Part shown: piece after piece, positions 51,051-63,962 of the stretch | Position numbering within the stretch: position 1 is the stretch's first letter | Layout: every line of letters starts with the position of its first letter | Assembly: GCA_021442155.1 (NCBI GenBank) | Contig: CM038222.1 | Coordinates: 56,864,266 to 56,928,265 of the forward strand | Direction of reading: 5' to 3' | DNA: 64,000 nt | DNA from: Cymbidium sinense | Taxonomy: Eukaryota > Streptophyta > Magnoliopsida > Asparagales > Orchidaceae | Notes under the pieces: model-generated | Databases searched by the model: none | Told to the model about the DNA's origin: nothing | Seen by the model: only the letters and a program-made list of their open reading frames with translations | Position numbers and translations under genes: made by a program

Positions 51051-51600
51051 GGTTCTCGTATTTCTCATCCGCAGCCGTGATCCTCAACCACTTAATACAC
51101 AAGAGCACCAGTAGAGCATATTTATGTAAGTTCTGATATAAGTATCCATCTGAATTTAATATTTATGTAAGTTCTACTTTTACATACTATTTTTTGTGTA
51201 GGCGGAGCATATCGCGGTGACTCGGGACATCTTTCAACCATACTTCGATGTTATGGATGATCACCCCTTACAGGGATGTGTTGATAGGTATGGTGATATG
51301 AGACACGGATGAGCGGTACATATTGGTGACACATATTACGGATCGGTGCTCAGAGGGTGTTGCACCATGACCGAGCCAGCCATCTACTCACGATCCGGGT
51401 CCTTCTAATGCATGTTGATCTAGTCCTTCTACATATCACATATAAGTCGAGCCACCTATCTTCTATGACGATGATACACCGCCGAGATCTTGCAGAGAGG
51501 CCACCATCACCGTGATCGCCCATCTCATCCCACGCACACATCTAAGAGTGGTGCGATTCCACGCACACGGAGAGAAAGGTCACACGATAGGGTTTAGTGA

Positions 51601-51880
51601 CGATACTTTGTGTCTGTACTACATTTTATTTATTTGTTTCATTACAAACTTGAGAGTCATTCATACGTTAAATTTGGTTATGTCATAATGAACTTCTTAT
51701 TATTCGTCCATTTCTGAAATGAATTGCTTAACTTCATATGATTGTCATACATTAAACTATTATAAACTTGATGCGGTCATGAACCATTTCAAGTTTAAAC
51801 TGCACTTTTTTTTCTTTGTTTTTAAAGTAGGCTTAAGAATTAAGATTTGTTTGATGAGTACGGAACTCTATGTATACGCA
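51601..51880. other. Short spacer before the duplicated locus
   Basis: AT-rich, no recognisable gene. The join to duplicated sequence falls at about 51881 (AAAAATCATTTTAATTG, shared with 4161). Confidence 0.5.
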
Positions 51881-53925
<2,045 letters not shown>

Positions 53926-56133
53926 TGTTAACCTCCATATTTCTGTCATAAGTCAAAGTCAAGCCTACAAATCGAATTCGACGGACTTCGGAGGTGATAA
54001 TGCGCAAATCGAGGCTCAAAATGCATTGGACGTCACTGAAAATGATTGAAATGACCTCCGATCGGCGAACGAACTTCGCCCCTATGTTCAAAACATCGAA
54101 ATGGATCAGAATATAAATATTGAAAAATCTAACAAGCAATTGATTAAGCGCTCAAGCTATCAAAGTGTCGATGGGCATATCAAAGTCGGGAAGCTGCGAC
54201 GATGTCCGAACGACCTCCGTTCATGAAATTGATCATGTCGTTAGACTCAAAACATTGAAAACTATCAAATGAAACTGTCCGCGCTCAATTCAGACCAGTT
54301 TGTGTAAGTGTCGAATGATTTGAAATGACAATACAAAAATCGAGGCTGAAACGCACTGGACGTCATCAAAATCAACTCAAATGACCTTTGATCAATGAAC
54401 AGACTTCGCCATCATGTTCAAAATATCGAAACTGATCAGAATACAAATATTGCATGACTTGATGATCAACTGATCAAGTGCTCGAGTCATCAATGCTTGC
54501 ACGCATATCAAAGTTAGGAGGCACCGATGCAAGCCAAATGATCCCCGTTCGTGAAATTGGTTGTGTCGTTAGCTTCAAAATATTGAAATATATCAAATGA
54601 GACTATCCGCGCTCAATTCAGATGAGTTTGTGCAACTGTTGAATGATTCGAAGTGACAGCGTGCAAATCGAGGCTGAAATGCACAGGATGTCTTTGAAAA
54701 TGGTCAAAATGACATCCGATCGATAAATGGACTTTACTGTCACATTCAAAATGTCAAAATTGGTTAAGATATAAATATTGCATAACATAATGATCAACCG
54801 ATCAAGCGCTCGAGTCGTCAACAAGCCTACACTCTTATCGAGATCAGGAGGCACCGATGAGCATCAAACGACATCCGTCCGCAAAATTAATCACACCATT
54901 AGCTTTGAAATGTCGAAATCTATCAAGTAAGATTGTTTGCACTCAATTCAGACAAGTCTGCACGAATGTCAAGAGGTCGAAAGTGACGATATGTATTTTG
55001 AGCTGAAATAAACTCAATTTGGCGTCGACTTGAACCAAAAGACCGACATAAACTGAAGCCGACGCTATGTAACATCTAATAACCTTAAATTAATATATAT
55101 TGATTATCTAATCATGTCAACGTAAAACTCAATTTAAAGATGATTAGTTAGTATAAAAATTAACTAAAATCCTTAAATCCCTCTAACCCATGCTTAACCC
55201 ATCCCCCCATTTCTTATTTTTCAATTTGATCAACTGCAAAAAAAGGGGAATCTGCTCCTCTCTCCTCCATTTCACGCTTCCTCTTCTTATTTTTTTTCAT
55301 ATGTCCTCTCTTTCGCCATCCCGTGAACCTATCAGCATCTGTGCCTCGCTTCTCGTTCTGCAGAAATCGCCGCCGCTTTCTCCACGCAAGTAATCTCTCG
55401 TCTAAAAGCCTCCAATCCGCCAGAGAATCGATCTCCGCTCTCAGGCCGTTCCGCCCAATCCATCTGACCGTCTCCCAGAGCTCTGTTGTTCCCGACCTCG
55501 ATCTTGTCCAACTCTTGTCCGCCCCGCGCCTCAGACCCACTCCGCCCTCCACTCCATCCGCGGCGCTCAGCATTTTCCTCTCATGTCCGCAGCTTGTCCC
55601 ACATTCGGCGTCCGTCAGTCTCAACCAGCACCCACCTCCTAAGTGCCTTTGCGGCTCAGCACCCATGAGCCCATCACGCTGTTGCCCACTTTCACCGTTT
55701 AGATCCAGCGTTTAATCACAAGTAGCCACCAGCCCACAAACCTTCCCCAGACCATCTGGTTGTCGCTCCACACTAGCCATTGTGCGACTTCCCACGACCC
55801 TCTGTCTCATTTTGCTTTCGAATCGAGGAAGAATCGTCAAGAAATTCTTCTTCGATCTCGGCATTGCACTTCTCTCCTTCGCGCGAAGAACATCGAGAGG
55901 TGAAGTCTTCTTTCGGTTTGGTGTGCACTTCTCCTTAGCCTTCGCTTCACCATAAGCGGGAAGAATATCATCAAGAGGCGAATTCTTCTTTCGATTTTCG
56001 ACGTTGCACTCCTCGCTTTAGCTTTCTAATTTTCGCTTCACCACAAACCTCGCATTCCTTGCATACCCAACCTTGTTCCCTTGCTGAGCAATGCGGCAAA
56101 AAATGAGTCAGAACATGTGGGATCTGTGAATGG

Positions 56134-56168
<35 letters not shown>

Positions 56169-58563
56169 GCTTATATTTCTTTACAGGTTTTAAGGCCTCA
56201 TTGTGCTCAAGAGGGCGCGACGAGATGAAAAATAGGTTGTGGTGTCACAAGACACCGCCATTATCAGAGGCGAGCAGTAAGCACCCAGTAAGATGTTGCT
56301 CCAAGGCGAAATCTTTGTCGAAATTTCGTCTAATTTCTAGACTTAGAAAAAAAAATGTGGGGGGGGAGAATATATATTGCATTGTATGTCTTCTTTCAGG
56401 TCTGAAGGCATCGTCGTGCTCAAGAGGTCGTGATGAGATAAAAAATTGGCTGTAGTGTCACAAGACACCGGTCGCTACGCTCAAGAGGGCATACCGAGTA
56501 AGCCAAAATACCCTCGATGCTGCCCCCTACACGGGGATGATGTCGGGAGGCTACCAAAATTTAGACTAAAATTCAAGACTTAAACAAATTCAAATGGAAA
56601 TTACCTAAACTTAAGTCAAACAAAAGAATATATGATAAATATGAAGATAAATATTAAATCAAAGAGAAATACGGGGAGAGCCTTTAAAAAATTTTTTGGA
56701 AAGAATAGAACACTCATTTAAAATGTAAGTAAAATTTGGGGAGGCTAACATTAAACTCACAAACTTTAATAGCAATTCTCTATGGCTTAAAATGAAGCGG
56801 TAAAGTGAGTTCTTTTTTCTTGTAAATTCTTCAAAATTAAACAAGCTCTAATTGAAATTTGGGGGGATTAATACTAAACTCATAACAAACTTGCAGTAAA
56901 CTTACAGTCTGAGGAGGAATCCAAATTGGGTTTAATAACTCATATACGAATATGGAGGTAATTACTATGCAAACTAATAAGCACGAGTAGGGCTAAAGCA
57001 ATAAACACTGAAATCGACATAACTTATCAAAATTATTGTAAATTGAATAAAATTAAGTTGGGAGAATTACAAAAACTCAACAAGTAAACTAAGTGCAAGT
57101 AATGTGTTAAACTACAATCTAATTCAAAATGTCTTCTTCGCCACCGGATCTGCAACTCGTAGTACAAGCAGACAAAAGACGATACTAAACCAAAATCTAC
57201 AAAAATCACAGGGCTTCCTTTGATCAAATTAAAGAATTTTATTCTGATTATGATTTTCAAAATCAATGATTTTATTAATTAGATGAAAATAGCTAAGCTA
57301 TAAACGCCTGCTTATGCTCGGACATAAAGATTTCAAGTGTAAATTTTAATGTCTGAAAAGGCTGCGTAGGCTAAAGTTAGAATTAGATAAAAATTTGAAA
57401 TCGATCTCATAACTCATAAATAAAAACTGCCTAAATTTTTAAATACACCCGCATGGGCCCCGACACTATGCTGAATGCTTAAATTCAAGTGTCTGAGGAT
57501 GTTGCGTGGGTTGTTTCCCAGTTAAGTTTTAGGACTGGGTCTGGGTTAACAAAGCCTAAAAACCTATAATAAGAGTTTCAAATCAGTAAAATATCTGAGA
57601 AACTAATTCTGTCATGTGATAGTAGATCCAACCCTCTATTAGTAGCTAAACAGAGTTGACAGGATCTAAAGCTCTTAAATATATTCAAATTAATCAATTT
57701 TTCAACTCAAATTAAATATCAATATGAAATTACTTAAATGGAATTTTATCATTAAAAACTTAAATCAAACTCAATCCATCCACCTTACGCTTTGTTTGCT
57801 CGGTGGTGATAAAGAAACTTCAGCTCACAAAGGAGCCAATGTCAAATCAAGTGTTACTATGTTCACTCTCAATCATCTTGGTAAGGATGGCTCGTGTCCT
57901 CGACTTTGTGGCTTGGCCAATAGGCTCCATGATGAAAATTACGAGTCCTCATCGGGTGGTTTGGCGGTCGAGCTCCATTATACGATCACGCGGTATCTTG
58001 TATGCTCCCCAATGACTCGCCCTTTGAGTTGTGAATCATGGGGTATACTTGATAGACAGCGACCCTCTGTCAACTAAGGTAGACTTAAGATTATCTCCTG
58101 CAAAAACCACCCAGTCACCTGATTTCTTGGGCGATGTACACATGTGTTCGATGAGGATCCATCGGGTTGAGTCATTACCTCCTCGACTAAGTAGACTAGG
58201 GATCGCGGATGGATGGCGGAACCATGAGATCTAGATCCATGTCATCATTCCCCAACCATCGGTTTAAGCTAAAATGATGAATTTCATAATTTTAAATTCT
58301 AAAACTCACATGTTTGTTCTATCACACATTTAGTGATCTAATGACTATCCTTAATCGAAAGTTCTCTCTCACTTATTGGGAGAGGTAATTAATTATAGGG
58401 GCTTATGCCTATAGAAAACCTGGAACCAGATTTAAAGTCCCCACAAAATGAGGGTGAAATCTCTGGGAAGTGTCTTATATACTATCTCATCTGCCTTCTG
58501 AAAATTACACTGACACACTTTCAAATCATACTCTCTTCAATTCAATTATTTGGTGAGAGGTCG
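53926..58563 (+). mobile_element. Tat-family LTR, plus orientation (LTR4), last ~28 bases missing
   Basis: Starts TGTTAACCTCC in the same flank context as LTR1 and carries the full module order: three 327-bp subrepeats (54008, 54336, 54664), a GC/CT-rich block (55230-55780), 93-bp-type repeats (55820-56040), a short TA tract (56136-56165), the CAAGACACC module and an AT-rich tail. It ends at GAGAGGTCG (58563), where the LTR3 pattern would go on for about 28 more bases to CCCACA. Instead it meets an inverted PBS. The TA tract found before TGATTATC in LTR1 and LTR3 is very short here. Confidence 0.87.
56136..56165. repeat. (TA)n microsatellite in LTR4
   Basis: About 14 units, at the same LTR position as the tract at 21784-21861. 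Confidence 0.93.
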
Positions 58564-58578
58564 CCAGTGGAGTCGCCA
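58564..58578 (-). other. Primer binding site remnant of a minus-strand Tat element
   Basis: Minus strand TGGCGACTCCACTGG, the tRNA-Arg complement with one change, 6 bases (GATTTC) from the LTR end at 58585. It shows that a minus-strand element's 5' LTR begins here; everything beyond the PBS is gone. Confidence 0.88.
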
Positions 58579-58584
58579 GAAATC

Positions 58585-60203
58585 TGTGGGCTCCGAAAAT
58601 TGGCCACCGACCTCTCAATGAATTGAATTGATTGATATTGATGTGTTAGTGTGATTTTCAAAAGCGAATAAAGATAAGACATTAAAGATTTTGCCTCTCA
58701 TTTGAACTTTAGAGTTTTATTTTATGAATAACCTCTCAATGAGTGAGAAAACTTTCGATTAAGCATATCACTTTAATGTGTAGCGTAGTAGCGGATATGG
58801 AGTTTTCATAATTTAGATTATGAAATTCATCATTTCAAAGCGGATGGTTGAGAGATGATGTGCCCAATCTAGATCCCATGGGTCATCATCGGTGAGTCTA
58901 CTTAAGAAGGGCGTGTCGACCAACTGACGGATCCTTATCAAGCACATAATTACGTCGTTCTAAAATCCTTGTAGACCGGATGTTGTCTAATGAGAGCTTA
59001 AGTCTACCTTCGGCAGGTTGTTTGCCATATCAAGTATACCCTATGATTCATAACTCAAAGGGTAGAGCCATTAGGGAGCATACGTGTTATGGTTGTGATC
59101 ATAATATAATAGAGGCTGACCAAACCGTCGAGAGGTCTTGTCATCGCATCATCGTGGGAACTCGCCAAGCCACACAATTAGAGGACACAGGCCACGTCCT
59201 TACTGGCGTGAGATTGATTGAGAGTGAACATAACAGAACTCTTGAATTGACATTGGCTCTTTTGTGAGCTAGAGTTTTCTTAGTTTCTCACCCCCGACAA
59301 ACAGTTGCAGAAGGTGGATGGATTGAGTTTAATTTAAATTTTTAATGATGGAGTTTCATTTTAGCCATTTTTAGATTCATATTTTATTTGAGTTAGATTT
59401 GATTTAAAAAATTGATTAATTTGAATGCATTTAGCCTGTTGTGTGACAGAAAAGTTTCACTTAAACTTAAGGGAAAATTTTATAAGATGGTGGTAAGACC
59501 TGCAATGACTTATGGTGTAGAATGTTGGCCAATAAAAGAGAAGCATAAGACTAAGTTAAGTGTTACATAGATGAGGATGCTCAGGTGGATGAGTGGCTTT
59601 ACTTAGAGATAAAATGCGAAATGAGTATGTTCAAGAAAAAATTAGAGTAGCTCCAGTGGCACATAATATTAGAGAGAGTCACCTTAGATGGTTTGGCCAC
59701 ATAAAGCGTTGACCGTCCGATGACCCAGTTAGGAGAGTAGATGCATTAGATTTGCCTTATGTTAAGAAAGGTAGAGGTAGACCTAAAAATACTTGGTTAA
59801 GATGTATAAAAAATGATCTTACTATACTTGAATTAAATGAGAATTTGACACATAATAGGACACAATGGAGATGAAGGATTCACGTAGCCGACCCCACTTA
59901 GTGAGATAAAGGCTTGTTATTGTTTATTGTTAAGAGCTTTAGATCATGTCAACTCTGTTTAGCTCCTAACAGAGTATCAGACCTACTGTCACATGACAAA
60001 ATCAACTTCTCAGATATTTCTTTAATTTGAATTCATTATAATAAATTTTTAGGCTTTGTTAACTCAGACCCAGTCCTAATACTAAACTGGGAAGCAACCC
60101 ACGCAGCATCCTCAGACACTTAAATTTAAGCATTCAGCATAGTGTCAAGGCTCATGCAGTATATTTAAGAATGCCTTAACTAACGCCTTCTGTTCGCTTA
60201 TAC
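58585..60203 (-). mobile_element. Partial 5' LTR of a minus-strand Tat element (LTR5)
   Basis: The minus strand ends GGAGCCCACA at 58585 and is collinear (inverted) with the 3' third of LTR3/LTR4. It stops at 60203, where plus-strand interior C begins. It contains an inserted RTE fragment (about 59430-59931). It corresponds in place and orientation to A's 5' LTR in the first locus copy but keeps about 500 bases that A lost near 20210, and lacks the U3 half. At the right break, GCTTATACGA(T)G matches both LTR (GCTTGTACGA) and the C interior, which suggests a short-homology deletion. Confidence 0.85.
59430..59931 (+). mobile_element. 5'-truncated RTE-type LINE, 3' end only
   Basis: About 500 bases that interrupt LTR5. 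Plus-strand reading gives the C-terminal end of an RTE-like ORF: YKMVVRPAMTYGVECWPIKE, then MRMLRWMSGF, VAHNIRESHLRWFGHIKR, RRVDALDLPYVKKGRGRPKN and TQWRWRIHVADPT with two stops or shifts. The insert ends in GGCTTGTTATTGTTTATTGTT, a TTG-rich tail typical of plant RTE elements. Target duplication not clear. Confidence 0.85.
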
Positions 60204-60207
60204 GATG

Positions 60208-60230
60208 TGTTACGAATCCGCTGGGGATTG
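60208..60230 (+). other. Primer binding site of Tat interior C
   Basis: TGTTACGAATCCGCTGGGGA: the CCGCTGGGGAT core is an exact complement of the plant tRNA-Arg(ACG) 3' region; the first bases have drifted. Confidence 0.8.
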
Positions 60231-60345
60231 GATTTTCTTTCTATCTTTACAATTAATTGAGTATAGTAGAAGAAAGCAATAAAATTGAAAATCAATTATC
60301 AATGAAACTAAATCTAAGCTAATTATGTTATTATGACTAATCTGC

Positions 60346-61020
60346 TTGTTCTTTATATTGATGAATCTTCATAACACAATGTTCTTCATGCAGCTAGGTC
60401 GCGGAGCCAACATCCATTTGGCTAATGCAGTAATCAATACTGGAGATGCTGGAACTACCATTCAATTTGGTAGTGTAGACTTCCCAACCATTGTTGTTGC
60501 AAATAATCCTTTATCTGAACCAACTGCATATTCTGTGCAACATGGAAAGACTATTGGAATTACTATTACTAAAGTTCCTCAAAGAGAACCTAAGTGTTCA
60601 AAGGATTGGGTCATCCCGAGATGCCACGGAACGTCCACATTTGTTTCATACTTATGAATGCGACAACTCTTCCAATTGAACCTTTCACACTAGGAAGGCA
60701 TGATGTTGAAGCCTCCTCTTCTGGAGGAAAACCAACTCAAAGGCAGCGGAGAAAGAACAAATGCTGAGTTGGAGCTCATCATACATCATTACACAACTGG
60801 CGACAATCGCCTCGACCCTTTAGAAGAAACAAAAAACTCTATTTGTTCGAAAAAGATATGTAAAATGCCACCAAAAGAAGGTGAGAATGCTTCATTACAA
60901 AAGCTACCATCAGTGGTAGTAAGAACTCATGATCGTTCTAAGCGAGCCCTGCATGGTGAACATTGGGGTGTGACACTTGAACCTCATATCCAAGAATCCT
61001 CCACCGAAAGGTCCCGATAA
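60346..61020 (+). pseudogene. 5' ORF of Tat interior C
   Basis: Reads MQLGRGANIHLANAVINTGD, IQFGSVDFPTIVVANNPLSE, PTAYSVQHGKTIG, then after a frame change LRRHDVEASSSG-like sequence, NASLQKLPSVVVRTHDRSKR and ALHGEHWGVTLEPHIQESST, ending at a TAA at 61018. It follows A and B closely in the first 60 codons. No recognised domain. A weaker repeat of the GEH...RSR module lies near 61485-61560. The stretch 61020-61620 has no open frame. Confidence 0.68.
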
Positions 61021-61619
61021 ATAGGAAAATAAATATAGAGGCCAAAGCCTCGAGAAGAAGTTGCGACATAGAAGCTTCTTCACCAGGAAGTAATCTAACC
61101 CAGAGACAGTGGGGAAAGAGAAATAGTGAACTATGTGCTCAACAATCATTGTTCAAGTAGAAATTGTACAACCAGCTGTGAACCAGAAGTGAGCATTCCA
61201 ACCCATAACATATTTGACAACTTAAGATGAGTAAAGCGGAAAAACTCTACTGGTCAAATCAATCAGTTCTTATGGACCCGACAACATTAAGTTCCAGCTT
61301 CTCCAGTGAGAAAACTCAAAATTGTGTATGCAAGAGTGCATCAGGTCCTTAAAGTTGCTAAGGAGAAATGACTAATAAAAGGAAAATATGAAGGTCATGT
61401 CATCAGGTAGGCTAGAGTTGCTCCTTCAAAGAAACCTCATCCTATAACCCTAACAAGATGTCTATTAATTCAAGTCCCATACAGTGAGCATCGATGCGTG
61501 ACACTTGGATCACAAGTCTAAGAATCCACCATCGAAAGGTCCCGGTAAATAGGTGAGCAAATTTGGAAGCCAAAATCTCGAAGTGAAATTGCCTTACAGA
61601 AAGACAACGACGTGACATC

Positions 61620-62075
61620 TAAATTGTACTCCCACAAAATCCACTCCTTATGCGCAAGTATTTGGAGATGAAATAGTCTTTCCACTTGAAGTTGAATTAC
61701 CTTCACTCCAAATAGCCATTCAATACAATCTCACCCAAGATGAGAATTTCCATCTATGGATGGAAGAGCTTGATATGCTTGATGTGGTCAAGCTCCAAGC
61801 CCAACAAAATTTAGAAGTTTATCGAGCAAGGATGTCCAAAGTATTCTGAATCATATGGTGCATCCTCGAGCTTTTCAAAAAGGAGTATTGGTCCTGGTGC
61901 TAAGAATGCCAATTATTCCTAATCAAAAATTTGGTGGCAAATTTGAGCCTAATTGGGAAGGCCCTTTTGTCATTGAAAAAGTGTATCAAGTAGGGGCATA
62001 CCAACTCATCAACCTAAATAGTGAAAGACCAATGCCGCCAATTAATGGTTGATACTTAAAAAAGTATTATACATG
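61620..62075 (+). pseudogene. Integrase C-terminus of Tat interior C
   Basis: NPLLMRKYLEMK-frame and the shifted DEIVFPLEVELPSLQIAIQY lead into FQKGVLVLVLRMPIIPNQKF, GGKFEPNWEGPFVIEKVYQV and GAYQLINLNSERPMPPING (61880-62052). It is collinear with B's 30820-31265 and 35890-36329. The catalytic core is absent. Confidence 0.87.
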
Positions 62076-62579
62076 ATGACCACATTCTCGAGGTATAATA
62101 GAAATCCCCTTACAAGACAGGTGTATTTTTTTTAATATATCTATTTAGGTCGACATCGTGCTTCATACCGAGATCCCTAAATAAATATACCCCATATGAA
62201 GAACTTTTTTGTGAAAACTCCCCTATTATACAGGGGGTATTTTTAGATTTGTATATATAGATGAAATCAATGTTGTATGTTAAAATCCCCTTTAGAGTAT
62301 ATCAATTCAAATATTGATGTATTTGTGTATTTTCATCTTGAAAATTCTCCTAAATGTACTTTAAAATTCCCCCTGCAAGATAGGAGGTATTTTTTTTAGT
62401 TTATGTTTAGCTTATTTGAGTCAACATCGTGCTATAAGATGAGATCCTTGAATATATGCTGATTCAGGTTGACATCGAGCTTTATGCCAAAATCCCTGAA
62501 TATATCTATAATTATCAATGTTAAGTTGCATGTTCTTGCAAGAACAAAAAGAATATATTTCTCTGCATGAAAAGATAGC

Positions 62580-63962
62580 GTTAAATGTCAAAAAATTTAT
62601 CTTTCAGATTTGCCAAAATTCTGGAAATCAAGTCAGAAGAACTTCTGATTTCAGAAGCTTCAATCAACTGAGTCGGAAAAATATCAACCTCTACATCCTG
62701 AAGTCTAGGACACGGATGGATTCTAAAGGTCGAACTCAACAAGCCCACAAATGGCCGAGTTGCTGACGCTCTCCTCACTCAATAAGCTGTGAGAAAAGGC
62801 CACAGTGAAAGAGTCCCCGTTCGTCAGTCTGATGATAAAATCATAAACCCACTACATCTTAAGTCGAAGACTCGAGTAGGTTCTAAAGGTTGAACTCAAT
62901 AAGCCCAAATATGGTCGAGTTGCTGACGCTCTTCTCACTCAACAAGCCTTAAGAAAAATCCACAATGAAAGAGCCCTTGCTCATCAGTCCAATGACGATG
63001 ATTGTTCAATCTCAAATCAGATTTAGCTTAGTGATTACAAGCAACTAGGATCTAATAGATTTTTCTACTTGATCGATAGATCAAGACAATCTAAGGAAAC
63101 GATCAATTCAGGGCTGCCTCAAATTAATCTTCATATTACCTGCAAGGTGATATTTCATTATAGTCTCAAATGATCTGATCAAGCTCTAAACACAGATCAA
63201 AGCCAATCTCCTCATCGAGTCCATCAAAATAGAAAGCACAGGATCGAGGAAACAATTCAATAGTTCAAATAAAGTCGATGGCTGAACTAAAGGAATTTTG
63301 TGGTTATTCAGTCTGGTAAAACACACGTTGCTAGACTAATAACTCAACATTGACCCTATATAAGCCAGAAGGCTGGTCATCTGTATGTACCCTCCAACGA
63401 ATCTATCAAAGTAGTAAGCACAGGGTTCATGGCGTGCATACACTTCTTGACAAGTCACAAGTATGACAAATGCTTTCATCAAGTCCGTCAAGCTCAAAGC
63501 TAGTACAGAAGGAATTTCAAATTCGACCAAGCACGGATAAACCAATTCCCCAGCGCAATCATTCATCAAAATAAATAAACCAACTCTTTCATCAAACCCA
63601 ACCCAGTACAAAGCTAGGGCTAGAGGAAACTCAAATCTGCAATGACATAAAAGAAAGAGATCTTCAACAAAGCCATTAAAGCAGATAGTAGATGGTGTAA
63701 GAACTCTTATCAGTCCGACAAGTCGATTCTAAAAAATCAATCAAGCCCATCATTTAGCATGTCCTGAATAAGACAGCATACTAATGACAAATGCTATCAA
63801 AGCTCCGTAAGCTACCACAATCAAAGCAGAAGTGATCCAAGTTCTATGGTCAACCCAAAGGGTCAACCAGTTTTCAACAAACATGACTCGCTTCATGCAT
63901 GAATCACATTTATTGGGGGGGCATTTGTTGACCTCCATATGTGTGCCATAAGTCAAATTCAA
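62580..63962 (-). other. Antisense gene remnant in the 3' region of Tat interior C (best preserved)
   Basis: The minus strand opens at 63962 inside the LTR (MNLTYGTHMEVNKCPPNKCD) and crosses the polypurine tract. It continues CMKRVMFVENWLTLWVDHRT, then the membrane-like WITSALIVVAYGALIAFVIS and MLSYSGHAK stop (63750). After TCATTGCAG at 63637 comes FEFPLALALYWVGFDERVGL ... ELVYPCLVEFEIPSVLALSL, running in one frame into TCQEVYARHEPCAYYFDRFV (63336). Then KIPLVQPSTLFELLNC (about 63290), LMDSMRRLALICV, SFTVAFSHSLLSEESVSNSA (about 62775), and the end DIFPTQLIEASEIRSSSDLI then SRILANLKDKFFDI stop at 62581. Function unknown; a spliced antisense gene is inferred. Confidence 0.62.

Larger units (their letters stand above)
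46385..51600 (+). mobile_element. Mutator-like element (MULE) with plant mobile domain, decayed
   Basis: Plus-strand order: GC-rich end with a hairpin (46385-46700), MuDR-type N-terminal domain (47095-47401), acidic linker (47546-47815), MULE transposase core and SWIM finger (47870-49220), then a plant-mobile-domain reading (49915-51050) with stretches that behave as introns. Plant mobile domains are known passengers of MULE and some gypsy transposons. Neither terminal inverted repeat could be paired; the 3' end may have been lost where the duplicated locus begins at 51881. The left limit is set by the change from AT-rich to GC-rich DNA. Many stops are present. 46700-47094 holds no gene I recognise and is probably the element's leader. 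Confidence 0.8.
60204..63925 (+). mobile_element. Tat interior C, deletion-type (non-autonomous)
   Basis: From the PBS at 60208 to the polypurine tract TTGGGGGGGCATT (63913-63925), only 3.7 kb. It holds the 5' ORF, a repeated basic module, the integrase C-terminus and the 3' region with antisense blocks; gag core, protease, RT, both RNase H domains and the integrase core are absent. The same deletion join is present in B's left half. It would need proteins supplied by full-length relatives. Confidence 0.88.

Noticed and set aside
57724..58234. ORFs in the tail of LTR4
   Set aside because: The collinear stretches of LTR1 and LTR3 have stops and indels in this frame; no coding signal.
58564..58578. 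tRNA-Arg gene fragment
   Set aside because: It equals the last bases of tRNA-Arg with CCA, but the spacing to the LTR end and the orientation show an inverted primer binding site; no cloverleaf upstream.
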